A stretch of 34,291 bases of DNA from a virus. A program made the translations under genes and the position numbers. The stretch is from IMG/VR virus record IMGVR_UViG_3300036945_000124, positions 1-34,291 of that record. One strand, written 5' to 3'. Under the pieces are notes generated by a model, which searched no databases, had not been told where the DNA came from, and worked only from the letters and a program-made list of their open reading frames with translations. Below, in pieces: positions 11,221 to 19,798 of the stretch (position 1 is the first letter of the stretch; each line of letters begins with the position of its first letter).

Positions 11221-12621
11221 TTAATTACCAAGTAAACCTTCAACAGTTAATTCATTAAACGGAACATCCAATCCATATTTTTCTTTGTTATAAACATATG
11301 GAAAATATTTTAATCTTTCTTCTGGTGTTAAACTCATTCTATTTTGAGTTAATCTTGATTCAGCTTCACCACCAAGACGTTGGTATTGTTTAAATGCTTC
11401 ATCTCTAACGAATTGTGGATCTCGCAATTGTTGGTATCTTGGAACTATTTGCATCCGTTGTTCCATCAACATATCATAAGCATTTTTTTCATCTACTGTC
11501 ATTTTTGGAGATTTAGCAATTATTGACATTTGTTTATTTAATTCTGTAACTTGATTATATAATTGATCTTTTTCATCCAATAAACGATTTAACATTTCAT
11601 CTGTACTTCCACCGCGAGCAAAATTTTCTCTTTCTTGAATAGCGTGTTGAAGTTCATGAAGCGATGTTGATTTTCCACCCCAATTAGGATTTCCTTCAGC
11701 AGTTTTTTCTAATGCAGCTTTATATACAGATAATGAATCTGCATTTAAATCTTTAGATGGATAATATGCCCCATAATTACCCTGACCTTTATTTATTCCT
11801 TGATTTATAATAATTCTTTCCATATCTGGATATGCTTTGTATAACTCAGGGTATTCTACAACCAATGGTGCATAATTTCCAATCTCAGGTCTATCTAACA
11901 ATCCATAATTTTTATTTAATAAATTAAGGTTATTTTCCATTTCTTGTTTAAATGGTCTTTTTGCTTCAGTTAATTGTTTGGGAAACAAATCTTTTTGATT
12001 TTTTACTGGTGCAATAATTTGTTTAAGTTCCGCATTTCTTAATTTTATTTGATTTGCTTTTTCAACTAAATCTTGAGCAGTATTAAATTTTGCTGGCGCA
12101 TCATTAATTTCTTGACGTAACGAACCTTCAGCACCACGAACTGTACCTGTTTTTTCCCATATTTGTTCAGGACTTAATCCATCTTTTTCAAGTTTTATTG
12201 CAAGGTTAGCTTTTTCTTTATTCCATGCAGGAGATTTTTCTCCAATGAACATTGATAAAGTTTTACCACCTTGCATACCAGCAGTAGCACCTTTACTTAC
12301 TATCGGTGCTGTTTGACCAAGACCAAGAAGATTTAATCCAATATTATTAGCTTCTTGAACTCCTTGCACAGAGTTAGGATCAAACTCACCTCGCATTGCT
12401 CTTGCTGGTGCTGTATATGCTTGTTGCATACTTTTTATAAACTCTGGCATAGCAAAAGCCATCTGACCAGTTACTTTATTCTTTTGAATAGGCAATACCC
12501 CCCCAGTAACAATATTCTCTGGCGCATTTAACTTTTGCTCAATAGCGTTAGTAGATAAAACTCTATCAACAACGCTTTGCTTTCCAAGTATGCGATTAAG
12601 TTGTTCTTGTGTTAGTGCCAT
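11221..12621 (-). CDS. Putative virion-associated zinc metallopeptidase-like protein
   Basis: This 466-aa protein contains HELQH (residues 322-326), an HExxH zinc-protease motif, in the context TSLHELQHAIQERENFARGG. Downstream, YQRLGGEAESRLTQNRMSLT (about 413-432) carries Glu residues that could be the third ligand. This pair of blocks recurs in phage large polyvalent proteins that are ejected with the DNA. Residues 1-110 are polar and glycine- and alanine-containing; 180-240 are helical. It may help the phage genome cross the envelope or process a host protein early. It is the last large gene of the late operon and is visibly more AT-rich than its neighbours. Confidence 0.7.
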   Translation of the reverse strand: MALTQEQLNRILGKQSVVDRVLSTNAIEQKLNAPENIVTGGVLPIQKNKVTGQMAFAMPEFIKSMQQAYTAPARAMRGEFDPNSVQGVQEANNIGLNLLGLGQTAPIVSKGATAGMQGGKTLSMFIGEKSPAWNKEKANLAIKLEKDGLSPEQIWEKTGTVRGAEGSLRQEINDAPAKFNTAQDLVEKANQIKLRNAELKQIIAPVKNQKDLFPKQLTEAKRPFKQEMENNLNLLNKNYGLLDRPEIGNYAPLVVEYPELYKAYPDMERIIINQGINKGQGNYGAYYPSKDLNADSLSVYKAALEKTAEGNPNWGGKSTSLHELQHAIQERENFARGGSTDEMLNRLLDEKDQLYNQVTELNKQMSIIAKSPKMTVDEKNAYDMLMEQRMQIVPRYQQLRDPQFVRDEAFKQYQRLGGEAESRLTQNRMSLTPEERLKYFPYVYNKEKYGLDVPFNELTVEGLLGN

Positions 12622-12631
12622 ATTTCATCCT

Positions 12632-13375
12632 TTAACTGATTGCAACAAACCTTTTCGGCTCATCAAATAAATTGTTTCTTGCACCTCTAAACCATGTTCC
12701 ACAATCGTTACAAGCAAATCTTTGATACTTGTTAGCCTGTGTGTAAGACCATCCCCTACGTTGATAGTTAGTTCCACCACAGTTTGTGCAACATACACCG
12801 CCCTCATATACACCATGATTCGGATGCCCTTTAACCCAGCACTTGAGTTTCTCGTAAACCTTCTCTAGCAATACAACGTCTTGCTTGTTGTAATCTTCCA
12901 TCATCTGCCATGCTTCATCATCGTTATTCATACAACGAATCCATAACTCATGACCAATGTGCTTAACCTTCTTGCCAAGACCTAGTGACTGTGCGATGTA
13001 GTCTAGCTTGTTAGATGGGAATCTAAAATTAGTTCTAGCTGTACGCAGTAAGTCAATCTGCTTGTATGGTGCTGGTGGTGTCATGCCATGCAGTAAGAAC
13101 TCCTTGTTTAGCGTAGGAATATCAAACTTAGTGCCATTGTAATGAATGACTGCATCAGCTTCTTCTAACATATCGTAGATGCGTTCTAGCATACGTTTAG
13201 GCTTACTCTTATATACGCTATCAAAGTGAATAGTATCGTTGCCGTACCACTTAGCAGCCCAACATAAAACGTAGCCACTATCCATAATTTGGTTGATGCC
13301 CACGTTCTGATTCCACAATCCCCAGACATGAACTAAGTTTGGTGCTGTTTCTATATCCAAGAGCAATATCTTCAT
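12632..13375 (-). CDS. DEDDy-type 3'-5' exonuclease with C-terminal zinc ribbon
   Basis: This 247-aa protein has an RNase H-like exonuclease domain: DIE (D7, E9), HYNGTKFD (N80, D85) and YNKQD (Y162, D166), the DEDDy catalytic set, plus LDYIAQSLGLG before the last motif. Residues 195-225 hold two Cys pairs (CTNC, CNDC), a probable zinc ribbon for nucleic-acid binding. It resembles stand-alone phage exonucleases of the YprB/DnaQ superfamily. It could degrade host DNA or trim phage DNA ends. It is encoded in the late operon just after the endolysin gene, an unusual place for a replication enzyme. Confidence 0.85.
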   Translation of the reverse strand: MKILLLDIETAPNLVHVWGLWNQNVGINQIMDSGYVLCWAAKWYGNDTIHFDSVYKSKPKRMLERIYDMLEEADAVIHYNGTKFDIPTLNKEFLLHGMTPPAPYKQIDLLRTARTNFRFPSNKLDYIAQSLGLGKKVKHIGHELWIRCMNNDDEAWQMMEDYNKQDVVLLEKVYEKLKCWVKGHPNHGVYEGGVCCTNCGGTNYQRRGWSYTQANKYQRFACNDCGTWFRGARNNLFDEPKRFVAIS

Positions 13376-13391
13376 GATTTCTCGCTGGTAG

Positions 13392-13808
13392 TTAAAAAAG
13401 AGAGGATTCTGCTTTCCTACGCAATGTCAATCCTTTCAACACTTTACCACCAGCCCTATCCCAACGCAACAACTCCGCTTTAGCAGAAATCAAGTCGTTT
13501 GACAATATCTTTTTACGCAAAGTTGAAGTCTTTAGCCTACCAAGACCAAGATTGTAAGCAAAGTCACTAGTGGCAACCAGAAGTCCACCTGTAGCGTTAG
13601 GTAGTAGTAGCTTAGTGCCAGCCATAAATCTTTTAGCATCCTGCATAAGTCTTTCATCAGCTTGCACCTGTGTCCATTTGGTTGTTGGTGTGATGCCACC
13701 TGTAGCACCCCAGCCGATTGTAAGAACTCCAGCAGGGCAGTAATACGCTTTAAGATGGCATCCCTCAAATCGCTTGATAAGGGATAGCAGTACCTCTAGT
13801 TCGTTCAC
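13392..13808 (-). CDS. Endolysin, GH24 muramidase with Glu-Cys-Thr active site
   Basis: This 138-aa lysozyme of the phage T4/P1 class opens RFEGCHLKAYYCPAGVLTIG. Glu15 and Thr30 match the T4 residues Glu11 and Thr26. The usual Asp is replaced by Cys24, with a second Cys at 17 (Glu+2), exactly as in P1 Lyz (Glu42, Cys44, Cys51, Thr57). It cuts peptidoglycan to release virions. Unlike P1 Lyz there is no N-terminal signal-anchor segment, so export must use the holin. The GTG start overlaps the holin stop, with AAGG 6 nt upstream. Confidence 0.92.
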   Translation of the reverse strand: MNELEVLLSLIKRFEGCHLKAYYCPAGVLTIGWGATGGITPTTKWTQVQADERLMQDAKRFMAGTKLLLPNATGGLLVATSDFAYNLGLGRLKTSTLRKKILSNDLISAKAELLRWDRAGGKVLKGLTLRRKAESSLF

Positions 13809-14275
13809 TCTTTACCTTTAATCCTGTTTGCAAGCGTTCTATGAGCAAAGTAGAAGCCTAAAATAACTCCAACAAGTTCTTTATCCCACTCGCTGAGTAT
13901 AAAGCCTTGTGTGTACAGACAGAACCACCAGATAAGAATAGCAGTAGTAGCGCAAGCTGGGCGAATGATTCCGTTCCACGCATCTACCCAAGCTATTCCT
14001 GTAGGTGTTACGTTACGCATCGCTTCCATGAACGCATCAGCATCCTTGAGTTGCAAGTCTGCATCAGTCTTAACCTCAATCTCTTTAATGCCCAAGTCAT
14101 TAAGTAGTTTTAGTTTAGTGAGTTCTCGTTCTGCCCTAGCAGCTTCTACGGCTTCTTGTGCCTTGATTGCATCTAGTTCGTGCTTGTGGTCTTGGTGCTT
14201 AGTCCATGCGGATGATAACTCACCCCACACCATGCGGAATACTGATCCACCTAAAAAGCTAAATAATGCACCCAT
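13805..14275 (-). CDS. Holin, 3TM (GTA holin-like) family
   Basis: This 156-aa protein has an N-terminal segment FSFLGGSVFRMVWGELSSAW, a long charged helix (about residues 28-90, ELDAIKAQEAVEAARAERE), then hydrophobic segments GIIRPACATTAILIWWFCLY and ELVGVILGFYFAHR. This is the layout of the three-membrane-segment holins of gene transfer agents and many podoviruses. It would open the inner membrane for the endolysin encoded directly downstream with overlapping GTGA. Confidence 0.85.
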   Translation of the reverse strand: MGALFSFLGGSVFRMVWGELSSAWTKHQDHKHELDAIKAQEAVEAARAERELTKLKLLNDLGIKEIEVKTDADLQLKDADAFMEAMRNVTPTGIAWVDAWNGIIRPACATTAILIWWFCLYTQGFILSEWDKELVGVILGFYFAHRTLANRIKGKE

Positions 14276-14464
14276 TTAACTGTCCAATTCTTGTCGTTCG
14301 TTGATCTGTATTGATAGCGATCCATCAGACCAGATACATACCTCTGATTCGTCATCAAGTAGGATAACGAGTTCATCATCAAACGTACCGACAGCTTCAA
14401 TCGTCTTGCCTGTCATGTGTTCAAAATAGCCTTGCAACGTACCACGAATTTTAGTAACAGTCAT
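14276..14464 (-). CDS. Small acidic hypothetical protein, 62 aa
   Basis: The start at 14464 has GGAG with 6-nt spacing; the in-frame ATG at 14476 lacks one. The protein begins MTVTKIRGTLQGYFEHMTGK and is beta-rich and acidic (FDDELVILLDDESEVCIWSD). It overlaps the zinc-ribbon gene by 14 nt and ends next to the holin start, so it belongs to the lysis cassette by position. No family is recognised. Confidence 0.7.
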   Translation of the reverse strand: MTVTKIRGTLQGYFEHMTGKTIEAVGTFDDELVILLDDESEVCIWSDGSLSIQINERQELDS

Positions 14465-14624
14465 GTACAACTCCATTCAAAGCACCACTATCAATAATCT
14501 CGTGTGTAAGTTCACGTTCAGCGATACATCCATCACAAGTCGTTTGGTCACCCTCTACGTTGATAATAAATGCTGATTTGCAGTTATCGCAGAGAGTGAT
14601 TTGGTTTATAAAAGACTGCTTCAT
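14451..14624 (-). CDS. Small zinc-ribbon protein, 57 aa
   Basis: The start overlaps the stop of the membrane coiled-coil gene as ATGA. The peptide has CDNC (residues 12-15) and CDGC (residues 30-33), a typical treble-clef or zinc-ribbon spacing, between MKQSFINQIT and IAERELTHEI. It overlaps the following 62-aa gene by 14 nt. The overlaps at both ends make it a confident gene. The role in the late operon is unknown. Confidence 0.7.
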   Translation of the reverse strand: MKQSFINQITLCDNCKSAFIINVEGDQTTCDGCIAERELTHEIIDSGALNGVVHDCY

Positions 14625-14851
14625 TTGTCAACCTTATGGTCTAGTTTTTCAGAAATCTTATCCAGCATAGCTTCAATTTTGTCAAACCTTTGCTCTAGTT
14701 CATCCTTACGGACATAGTGCGTAGGCAATGAAACCTCTATGTTCTTCATGTCAGCCTTAAGACCTTGTACCGCATCCCATAGCTGTCTAGCGAACCAGCC
14801 AAGAACAGAGAGAACAGTACCAATAATAATGTTGATGATTGATTGATCCAT
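14621..14851 (-). CDS. Membrane-anchored coiled-coil protein of lysis region
   Basis: This 76-aa protein has one N-terminal membrane helix (SIINIIIGTVLSVLGWFARQ) followed by a coiled coil (LWDAVQGLKADMKNIEV, then ELEQRFDKIEAMLDKISEKL). Similar proteins are common next to holins in podoviruses and may act as holin partner, antiholin or inner-membrane spanin. No lipoprotein partner is adjacent, so a spanin role is uncertain. It lies directly after the ejection proteins. Confidence 0.75.
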   Translation of the reverse strand: MDQSIINIIIGTVLSVLGWFARQLWDAVQGLKADMKNIEVSLPTHYVRKDELEQRFDKIEAMLDKISEKLDHKVDK

Positions 14852-14852
14852 G

Positions 14853-16472
14853 TTATTGTTCCTGTGGGTTTAGTAGTCCGTATGGTAGGTATGGTGCAAC
14901 CCTTCTCAATGTATTGCCAGCTTGCTGCACAGCTTGTGGTCTTTCACCTGTAAGCAATGGCATTAAATATTTCATACCTTGCTCTGTGTATAGGCTTGAT
15001 CCAAGTGCTGTAGGTAAGACCATTTTAGGATTTAAGAAACTTGCGCCACCAGTAAGCATACCTGCAACCCCAAGACGTTGAGCAGTTCCTGAATCTGGCA
15101 CTTTATTACCTAGCACATCGTAGCCAGAACTTGATAAATCTTGCAATAAAGATCTTCCTCTAGCGTACTGAGATTTGTTGCCTTGTTTTACAGCAGTTTC
15201 TAATTGTGCAGGAGTGAATACACCTTCAGCACCCTTTGCAGATGCAGCAGCATTTTCTACTCTCTTGTATGTTGCGTATGCAGTATCAGCTTGCTTTAAT
15301 TCTCTAGCAAATTTAGGATTCTGATTACGAACAGATAGCATGATGCTATTCTCTAAATCATCGTAAGCATTTCCTAGCAATTTCTCGCTACCAACAGATC
15401 CTTTGTAGGCATCAGTCAAAACTCGCAAGTCCTCTTTTAATGCTTTAATTTGACCGCCAGATAAAGACTTGTTTGCAACTCTTGACTTGATGCTGTTAAG
15501 TGTTGATGTAAATTGTTCTGTTCTATCACCTAAATCAGCGTGTTTTTTCTCTAAAGCATTTAATTGCTTGTCAAGTGTTTTGTTGTACTTTAATGAGATA
15601 TTTGGATAAATGGTGTTATATTTATTTGATATTTGATTGTATGTAAAGTCAGCAGCTTCACGCAATGGCAAGTCTGTAGGAACTTTAATAGTTGGATCAA
15701 TTTCTTTTAACGCACGATTAAACGCTGCCTTATTGAACGCTTCAAATTGTTGTTGTCTAGCACCTTTTATCAATTGTCCAACAATCGGCAATGATTCAGC
15801 AGACTGCTCTATGGCTTGTGTAGTGCCACCAAAAGCAGATCCTAGTGTCATAGGAACACCCTCTTTTTGCAACATCATAGCGGAAGGCTGTACCTTTGGT
15901 GCAATAGCCGTTCCTACTGCGCCCAATGTTCCACCAAGACCACCACCCAACAAAGTGCCACCAACAATGTCACTTGTAAGGTTTTCACCACCTTCTGATT
16001 TACCTGCACCTTGTAATCCACCAATACCTGCACCAGTTACAGCAGATCTTAAAATGCTTGGTGCTTTCATCGCAGTACCAGCCATACCAAATGGCATTGC
16101 TAATCCACCAGCAACTTCAGCAGCAAAAGCAGTATTTGGATTTTCTTTTGCAAATGATTGTTGTTGAGTGCGAAGCTGATTTCTTAATGTTTCATATTGT
16201 TGACCGCTAATAGCACCAGTTCGTAAGGCTGCTTCTAATTCATCAGCAAAACCTAATGTAAGACCTTGTGCGCCAGCCCTTGCAGTTTCTGCTGTAGGCG
16301 AGTATGGAACTTTTGCACCAACCTCAACCATAGGCGCACGAATAGTATCAGTATTGTCTGGTTGAATTTGTTGTGCTGCGTATTGATATGCCTGTTGACT
16401 GTCTAATTCCTTATCAGAATTAACCATGTAGGAGTTTCCATCAATCGTTACCTTGTATTTATACTCAGCCAT
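14853..16472 (-). CDS. Internal virion or ejection protein, 539 aa
   Basis: The N-terminus (MAEYKYKVTIDGNSYMVNSD) is a short beta domain like those of phage DNA-ejection proteins. Residues about 65-195 are rich in Gly and Ala with membrane-active stretches (GLAMPFGMAGTA, VTGAGIGGLQGAG, IVGGTLLGGGLGGTLGAVG). The second half is long helices with Lys and Glu. This fits a protein packed in the capsid and ejected to form a channel through the cell envelope. It is the third of three consecutive glycine-rich virion genes. Sequence identity to T7 gp14-16 is not apparent. Confidence 0.75.
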   Translation of the reverse strand: MAEYKYKVTIDGNSYMVNSDKELDSQQAYQYAAQQIQPDNTDTIRAPMVEVGAKVPYSPTAETARAGAQGLTLGFADELEAALRTGAISGQQYETLRNQLRTQQQSFAKENPNTAFAAEVAGGLAMPFGMAGTAMKAPSILRSAVTGAGIGGLQGAGKSEGGENLTSDIVGGTLLGGGLGGTLGAVGTAIAPKVQPSAMMLQKEGVPMTLGSAFGGTTQAIEQSAESLPIVGQLIKGARQQQFEAFNKAAFNRALKEIDPTIKVPTDLPLREAADFTYNQISNKYNTIYPNISLKYNKTLDKQLNALEKKHADLGDRTEQFTSTLNSIKSRVANKSLSGGQIKALKEDLRVLTDAYKGSVGSEKLLGNAYDDLENSIMLSVRNQNPKFARELKQADTAYATYKRVENAAASAKGAEGVFTPAQLETAVKQGNKSQYARGRSLLQDLSSSGYDVLGNKVPDSGTAQRLGVAGMLTGGASFLNPKMVLPTALGSSLYTEQGMKYLMPLLTGERPQAVQQAGNTLRRVAPYLPYGLLNPQEQ

Positions 16473-17611
16473 TATTGAACCCTTTCAACAGTAACGTTTG
16501 CAGGTAATCCAACACCTTGAGGAACTGCTCTTCCAGATTTATTTTTTGCTGCATTAAGTAATGATTCAAGCCTAGTTTGCTTGTCTTTAATTGTCTGTGG
16601 CTTATCTCCCAATTGTGGGAAGTAAGATTTAGAATAGTTCTGCAATTGTTCACGAGTATAAGCTGCACCTGTACCAAGAGTTAATGCTGAATCCAACACT
16701 TCTAATTGAGCATTTTCAATTTGTTGTCTTGCTTCAGGATTTGCAAGGTTTTTAAGATAGTCAGATCCAGTCAAATACTTAACTGCTTCAGAACCAAACT
16801 TTGGTGATGCTGCATTTGGATTATTAGTAACAATCTTAGCAATTTGATTTATTCCAGTTTGCAATCTTCCAGTTAAGAAGCCAGCAGTACGTTCAGATTC
16901 GCTAGGCATATTAATACTTGTTGCGCCAGCTTTTTTAAGTTCTTCTTGAAATTGCTTAAAAGTACCTGTGTATCCTTGACCTTTTGCAAAGTTATATTCT
17001 TGAATTGATGTTGGTGGCTCTTTAGGAGCAGTTGGTGCTGTATAAATAACATTACCAGCCATATCAACTAGATTATTGCCAACAACTTTTAAATCTTGTT
17101 TTTGTGGTGCTGCAACATTTGTAGCATTAGCAATATCGCCTGTATCCTCAAAACGGATTGAACCATCTGGTGCTACAAATGTTTTTCTTGCTACAGGTTT
17201 AATTCTTGCAGCAACAATGTCTTTAAGAAGTTCTGGATTTGCTCTAATAGCATCTGCATATTCTGGAAATTGAGTTGCTGCTTGTTGCATAGCTTGTTGT
17301 TGCAGTACTCGTTGCTCTTTAGCACGCTGCATTTCTTCAATCTTTTGTGCTTGTAAGTAGTCAGCCGTAGCTGAATCATATACACCCTGTGCGCCCTGCA
17401 TACCAGCCTGTGCAGTATTAGCAAGAATACGACCAAGACCTAAGTTTTGGTTTTTAGGAGTTGCAAGGTAGCCAATCAATGCATTAGCAATGCCTGTACC
17501 GATAGAACGCTTACGCAAATCTTCAACAGGCTGTGCGCCTAGCAATCCTTCCAAGTAAGCTGGTGGTGTCGTTCCCAATCCACCAAGTAAATCTAATAAT
17601 CCGTTTGCCAT
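16472..17611 (-). CDS. Internal virion or ejection protein, 379 aa
   Basis: The N-terminal part (MANGLLDLLGGLGTTPPAYLEGLLG) is followed by a helical Ala/Gln-rich segment (AGMQGAQGVYDSATADYLQA, LQQQAMQQAATQFPEY). A middle beta-like part has FVAPDGSIRFEDTG, and the C-terminal helical part includes LTGRLQTGINQIAKIVTNNP. The pattern is that of podovirus ejection proteins, which leave the capsid before the DNA. The gene overlaps or abuts both neighbours in the ejection block. Confidence 0.7.
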   Translation of the reverse strand: MANGLLDLLGGLGTTPPAYLEGLLGAQPVEDLRKRSIGTGIANALIGYLATPKNQNLGLGRILANTAQAGMQGAQGVYDSATADYLQAQKIEEMQRAKEQRVLQQQAMQQAATQFPEYADAIRANPELLKDIVAARIKPVARKTFVAPDGSIRFEDTGDIANATNVAAPQKQDLKVVGNNLVDMAGNVIYTAPTAPKEPPTSIQEYNFAKGQGYTGTFKQFQEELKKAGATSINMPSESERTAGFLTGRLQTGINQIAKIVTNNPNAASPKFGSEAVKYLTGSDYLKNLANPEARQQIENAQLEVLDSALTLGTGAAYTREQLQNYSKSYFPQLGDKPQTIKDKQTRLESLLNAAKNKSGRAVPQGVGLPANVTVERVQ

Positions 17612-17620
17612 GATTTTGTC

Positions 17621-18295
17621 CTATAACAATGAGATAGGTTGATATTGTTGTTGTCTTTTTTGCAGTTCAGCTAGTAAACCTTCTACACCGCTACCACCCA
17701 AACCACCTTGTGGCGCACGACCTTCTGTAATTCTACCTTGTGGTGCTGGTGACATAGGCTTAGGTTGAAATTTACTTGCAATTGCATTTGCGCCAGCAAG
17801 GTTATCAATAGTTGCGTATGGTTTAAGTTTATCGTATAGCGTAGGATTAGCAGCCATGATGTTTGTGCCAGTACCTGTAGCATACTGACCTAAGTTTGAA
17901 ATGCCAGCAGCACCTTGTGCAGCAGAGATAGGCTCAAATGCCATTAATCCAGTACCAGCATTTGCTAATTGAACACCAGTTCCAGCAGCACCGCCAATTC
18001 CTGTGCCAGCACCAACCCCAACCCCACTTGCTAGAGAAGATCCACTTAAAGCTGTAGGAAGTGCAGATGATGCTGCAATATCACCTAAAGCAATACCAGT
18101 ACCACCAGCAGCAGTACCTGCGCCAGAAGCAAGACCGCCAGCAGCAGAAGTTGCGCCACCGATGCCTAAAGCACCTGCGCCAGTTCCTAAAGCTGCACCC
18201 ATTAAAGCAGTTTCAAATGGATTACGACCTGTGACTGCGCCACCTAAAGCACCGACACCTGCACCGATTAAAATTGGGGCGATAGGTAATCCCAT
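17621..18295 (-). CDS. Glycine/alanine-rich internal virion protein, 224 aa
   Basis: Most of residues 1-150 are Gly, Ala, Ser and Thr (IGAGVGALGGAVTGRNPFET, then many AAGG and GTG repeats), a composition typical of membrane-inserting ejection proteins of podoviruses. The C-terminus (LAELQKRQQQYQPISLL) is helical. Long plus-strand ORFs opposite this gene are shadows of its composition. Function is by position and composition only. Confidence 0.7.
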   Translation of the reverse strand: MGLPIAPILIGAGVGALGGAVTGRNPFETALMGAALGTGAGALGIGGATSAAGGLASGAGTAAGGTGIALGDIAASSALPTALSGSSLASGVGVGAGTGIGGAAGTGVQLANAGTGLMAFEPISAAQGAAGISNLGQYATGTGTNIMAANPTLYDKLKPYATIDNLAGANAIASKFQPKPMSPAPQGRITEGRAPQGGLGGSGVEGLLAELQKRQQQYQPISLL

Positions 18296-18296
18296 A

Positions 18297-19427
18297 TTAG
18301 TACCCCTTCACTTTTCCAACTACAAAGCACAATGGCTCAATAACTGCACGATAGATACGACCTAGTGGATCGCGTTTCTTTCCACGCATCTCTTTCCACA
18401 AGTCAGCAGTACGATGGCGAGCAATATGCTCTGCAACGCTTCTTACAGAGTTCCTAACAACGTTTGGAGTGCCGTTGAAGGCATAGGCTACAACTGGTAA
18501 GAATAATGTGTGATAGCCCTTCTCAACTGTCTTAGCGTTAGGCATAGATGCTGAGTGTTTTAGCCAGATAGCTTGACGGAATGAACCGAAGCCGTATGCT
18601 TCATTCATCGCTGTGCATACAATCTTGCCACCCGATGTTGTTGACTGTGTTACTGAACCTTGTGGCGCACCATACGCAGAACCCAAGTAAGTAGATAGCT
18701 TGCTGTAAGGTAGATTTTGCTCAAAGTTGAACTTGTTGATGTCTGCATCCAACGCTTTTTGTTGGTAGCCTTCCATTGCCTGACCAGATTTAAGCAATTG
18801 ATTAATGTCGTTATAGTCAGCAGCAGCCAAAGCAGGTGCAGCACCAGCAGCAGCTTCTTGTCTTGCACGTTCAGCACCATAATTTTGATAAGCCAACTCA
18901 CCATACTTGTTAGCCAATGTATTTGACAGAGTATTAGCTGCACGATTCTGCAAGTCAGCAGATACACCAGAGCCATAACGACCAGCCATAGATGCACCAC
19001 CTTGTGCTTGTTTAATTGCATCAAAGTATTGTGTTTGAGCAGCCTGTGCAGCACCGCCCAATGCTTGGTTAAAGTATGGATTGCTGTTTAGGTACTGACC
19101 GCTAATCACATCCTGTTGTTGTTGCTGTGCAGCAGGTAGAAGCGGGTTTCCAGCCATCGCACGATTTGTGTTAGCTTGAATAGCACCTTGCGTAGCCTGT
19201 GATGGGCTGACATACATCTGACCTTGATAGTATTGTGGTGTCTGTGTTTGATAAAGGTTCTGTGCTTCATTAAGACCATATGAAATATATGGTTTGAGCA
19301 ATGGATCAATTTCAGTTTTGGAAGTCTGTGTTTGACCACCACCGCCACCACCGCCTTCAAGTGTCATGCGTTTACCTACTGGTGAAAATGCCTTTTCTGG
19401 CAACATATCTAGATGATTATATCTCAT
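18297..19427 (-). CDS. Virion protein of the ejection block, 376 aa
   Basis: The start at 19427 overlaps the previous stop as ATGA; a TTG 15 nt earlier is less likely. Early residues include a run of seven Gly (about 26-32). A central Ala/Gln-rich helical domain (LPAAQQQQQDVISGQYLNSN, AGRYGSGVSADLQNRAANTL) resembles virion proteins of many podoviruses and siphoviruses. The C-terminal 100 residues (IVCTAMNEAYGFGSFRQAIW onward) form a basic globular domain. It is probably an ejected or neck-associated protein. Confidence 0.7.
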   Translation of the reverse strand: MRYNHLDMLPEKAFSPVGKRMTLEGGGGGGGQTQTSKTEIDPLLKPYISYGLNEAQNLYQTQTPQYYQGQMYVSPSQATQGAIQANTNRAMAGNPLLPAAQQQQQDVISGQYLNSNPYFNQALGGAAQAAQTQYFDAIKQAQGGASMAGRYGSGVSADLQNRAANTLSNTLANKYGELAYQNYGAERARQEAAAGAAPALAAADYNDINQLLKSGQAMEGYQQKALDADINKFNFEQNLPYSKLSTYLGSAYGAPQGSVTQSTTSGGKIVCTAMNEAYGFGSFRQAIWLKHSASMPNAKTVEKGYHTLFLPVVAYAFNGTPNVVRNSVRSVAEHIARHRTADLWKEMRGKKRDPLGRIYRAVIEPLCFVVGKVKGY

Positions 19428-19798
19428 AATTCCATTCCCCAAACTTTAGGTTTAAATCCTAATAATCTTGCTGATTTCTCCCACCCTCTGCGTACAGATG
19501 AGAAAGTTAATTTATCACAGCCACCTTGCTTTGCAATTGCCTTAGCGTGTTCAAGTCCATCTAATACATCTTGATGATTGCTTGAGTATGCTGCCCAGAT
19601 ATGCAACTCCTTACCATTTGGCTGTAACACCATAAATCCTTGACCTACCATCCATAACATTGCACGTTGCTCGTAACAGTCACAATATATGTCCTCTGGT
19701 AGCCATTCCGAGTGACCTTTAGCCCTTACAGCTTCTAGTCCTATCTTTACTTCAGACCAAACAGTTCTTAACTCATTTGGTGCAACATACTTAATCAT
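19424..19798 (-). CDS. GNAT-fold-like virion protein (T7 gp13-like)
   Basis: This 124-aa protein has a pattern like acetyltransferase-fold internal virion proteins: LELHIWAAY-like KELHIWAAYSSNHQDVLDGL (about residues 63-82), then AKQGGCDKLTFSSVRRGWEKSARLLGFKP. Phage T7 gp13 and relatives share this fold and are needed for ejection-core assembly. No acetyltransferase activity is implied. It is coupled at both ends (4-nt overlaps) to virion genes. Confidence 0.65.
   Translation of the reverse strand: MIKYVAPNELRTVWSEVKIGLEAVRAKGHSEWLPEDIYCDCYEQRAMLWMVGQGFMVLQPNGKELHIWAAYSSNHQDVLDGLEHAKAIAKQGGCDKLTFSSVRRGWEKSARLLGFKPKVWGMEL

Noticed and set aside
15637-16167. 176-aa plus-strand ORF opposite the large ejection protein
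   Set aside because: It is a composition shadow of the Gly/Ala-rich gene on the minus strand: Pro- and Ala-rich, no ribosome binding site, no family.
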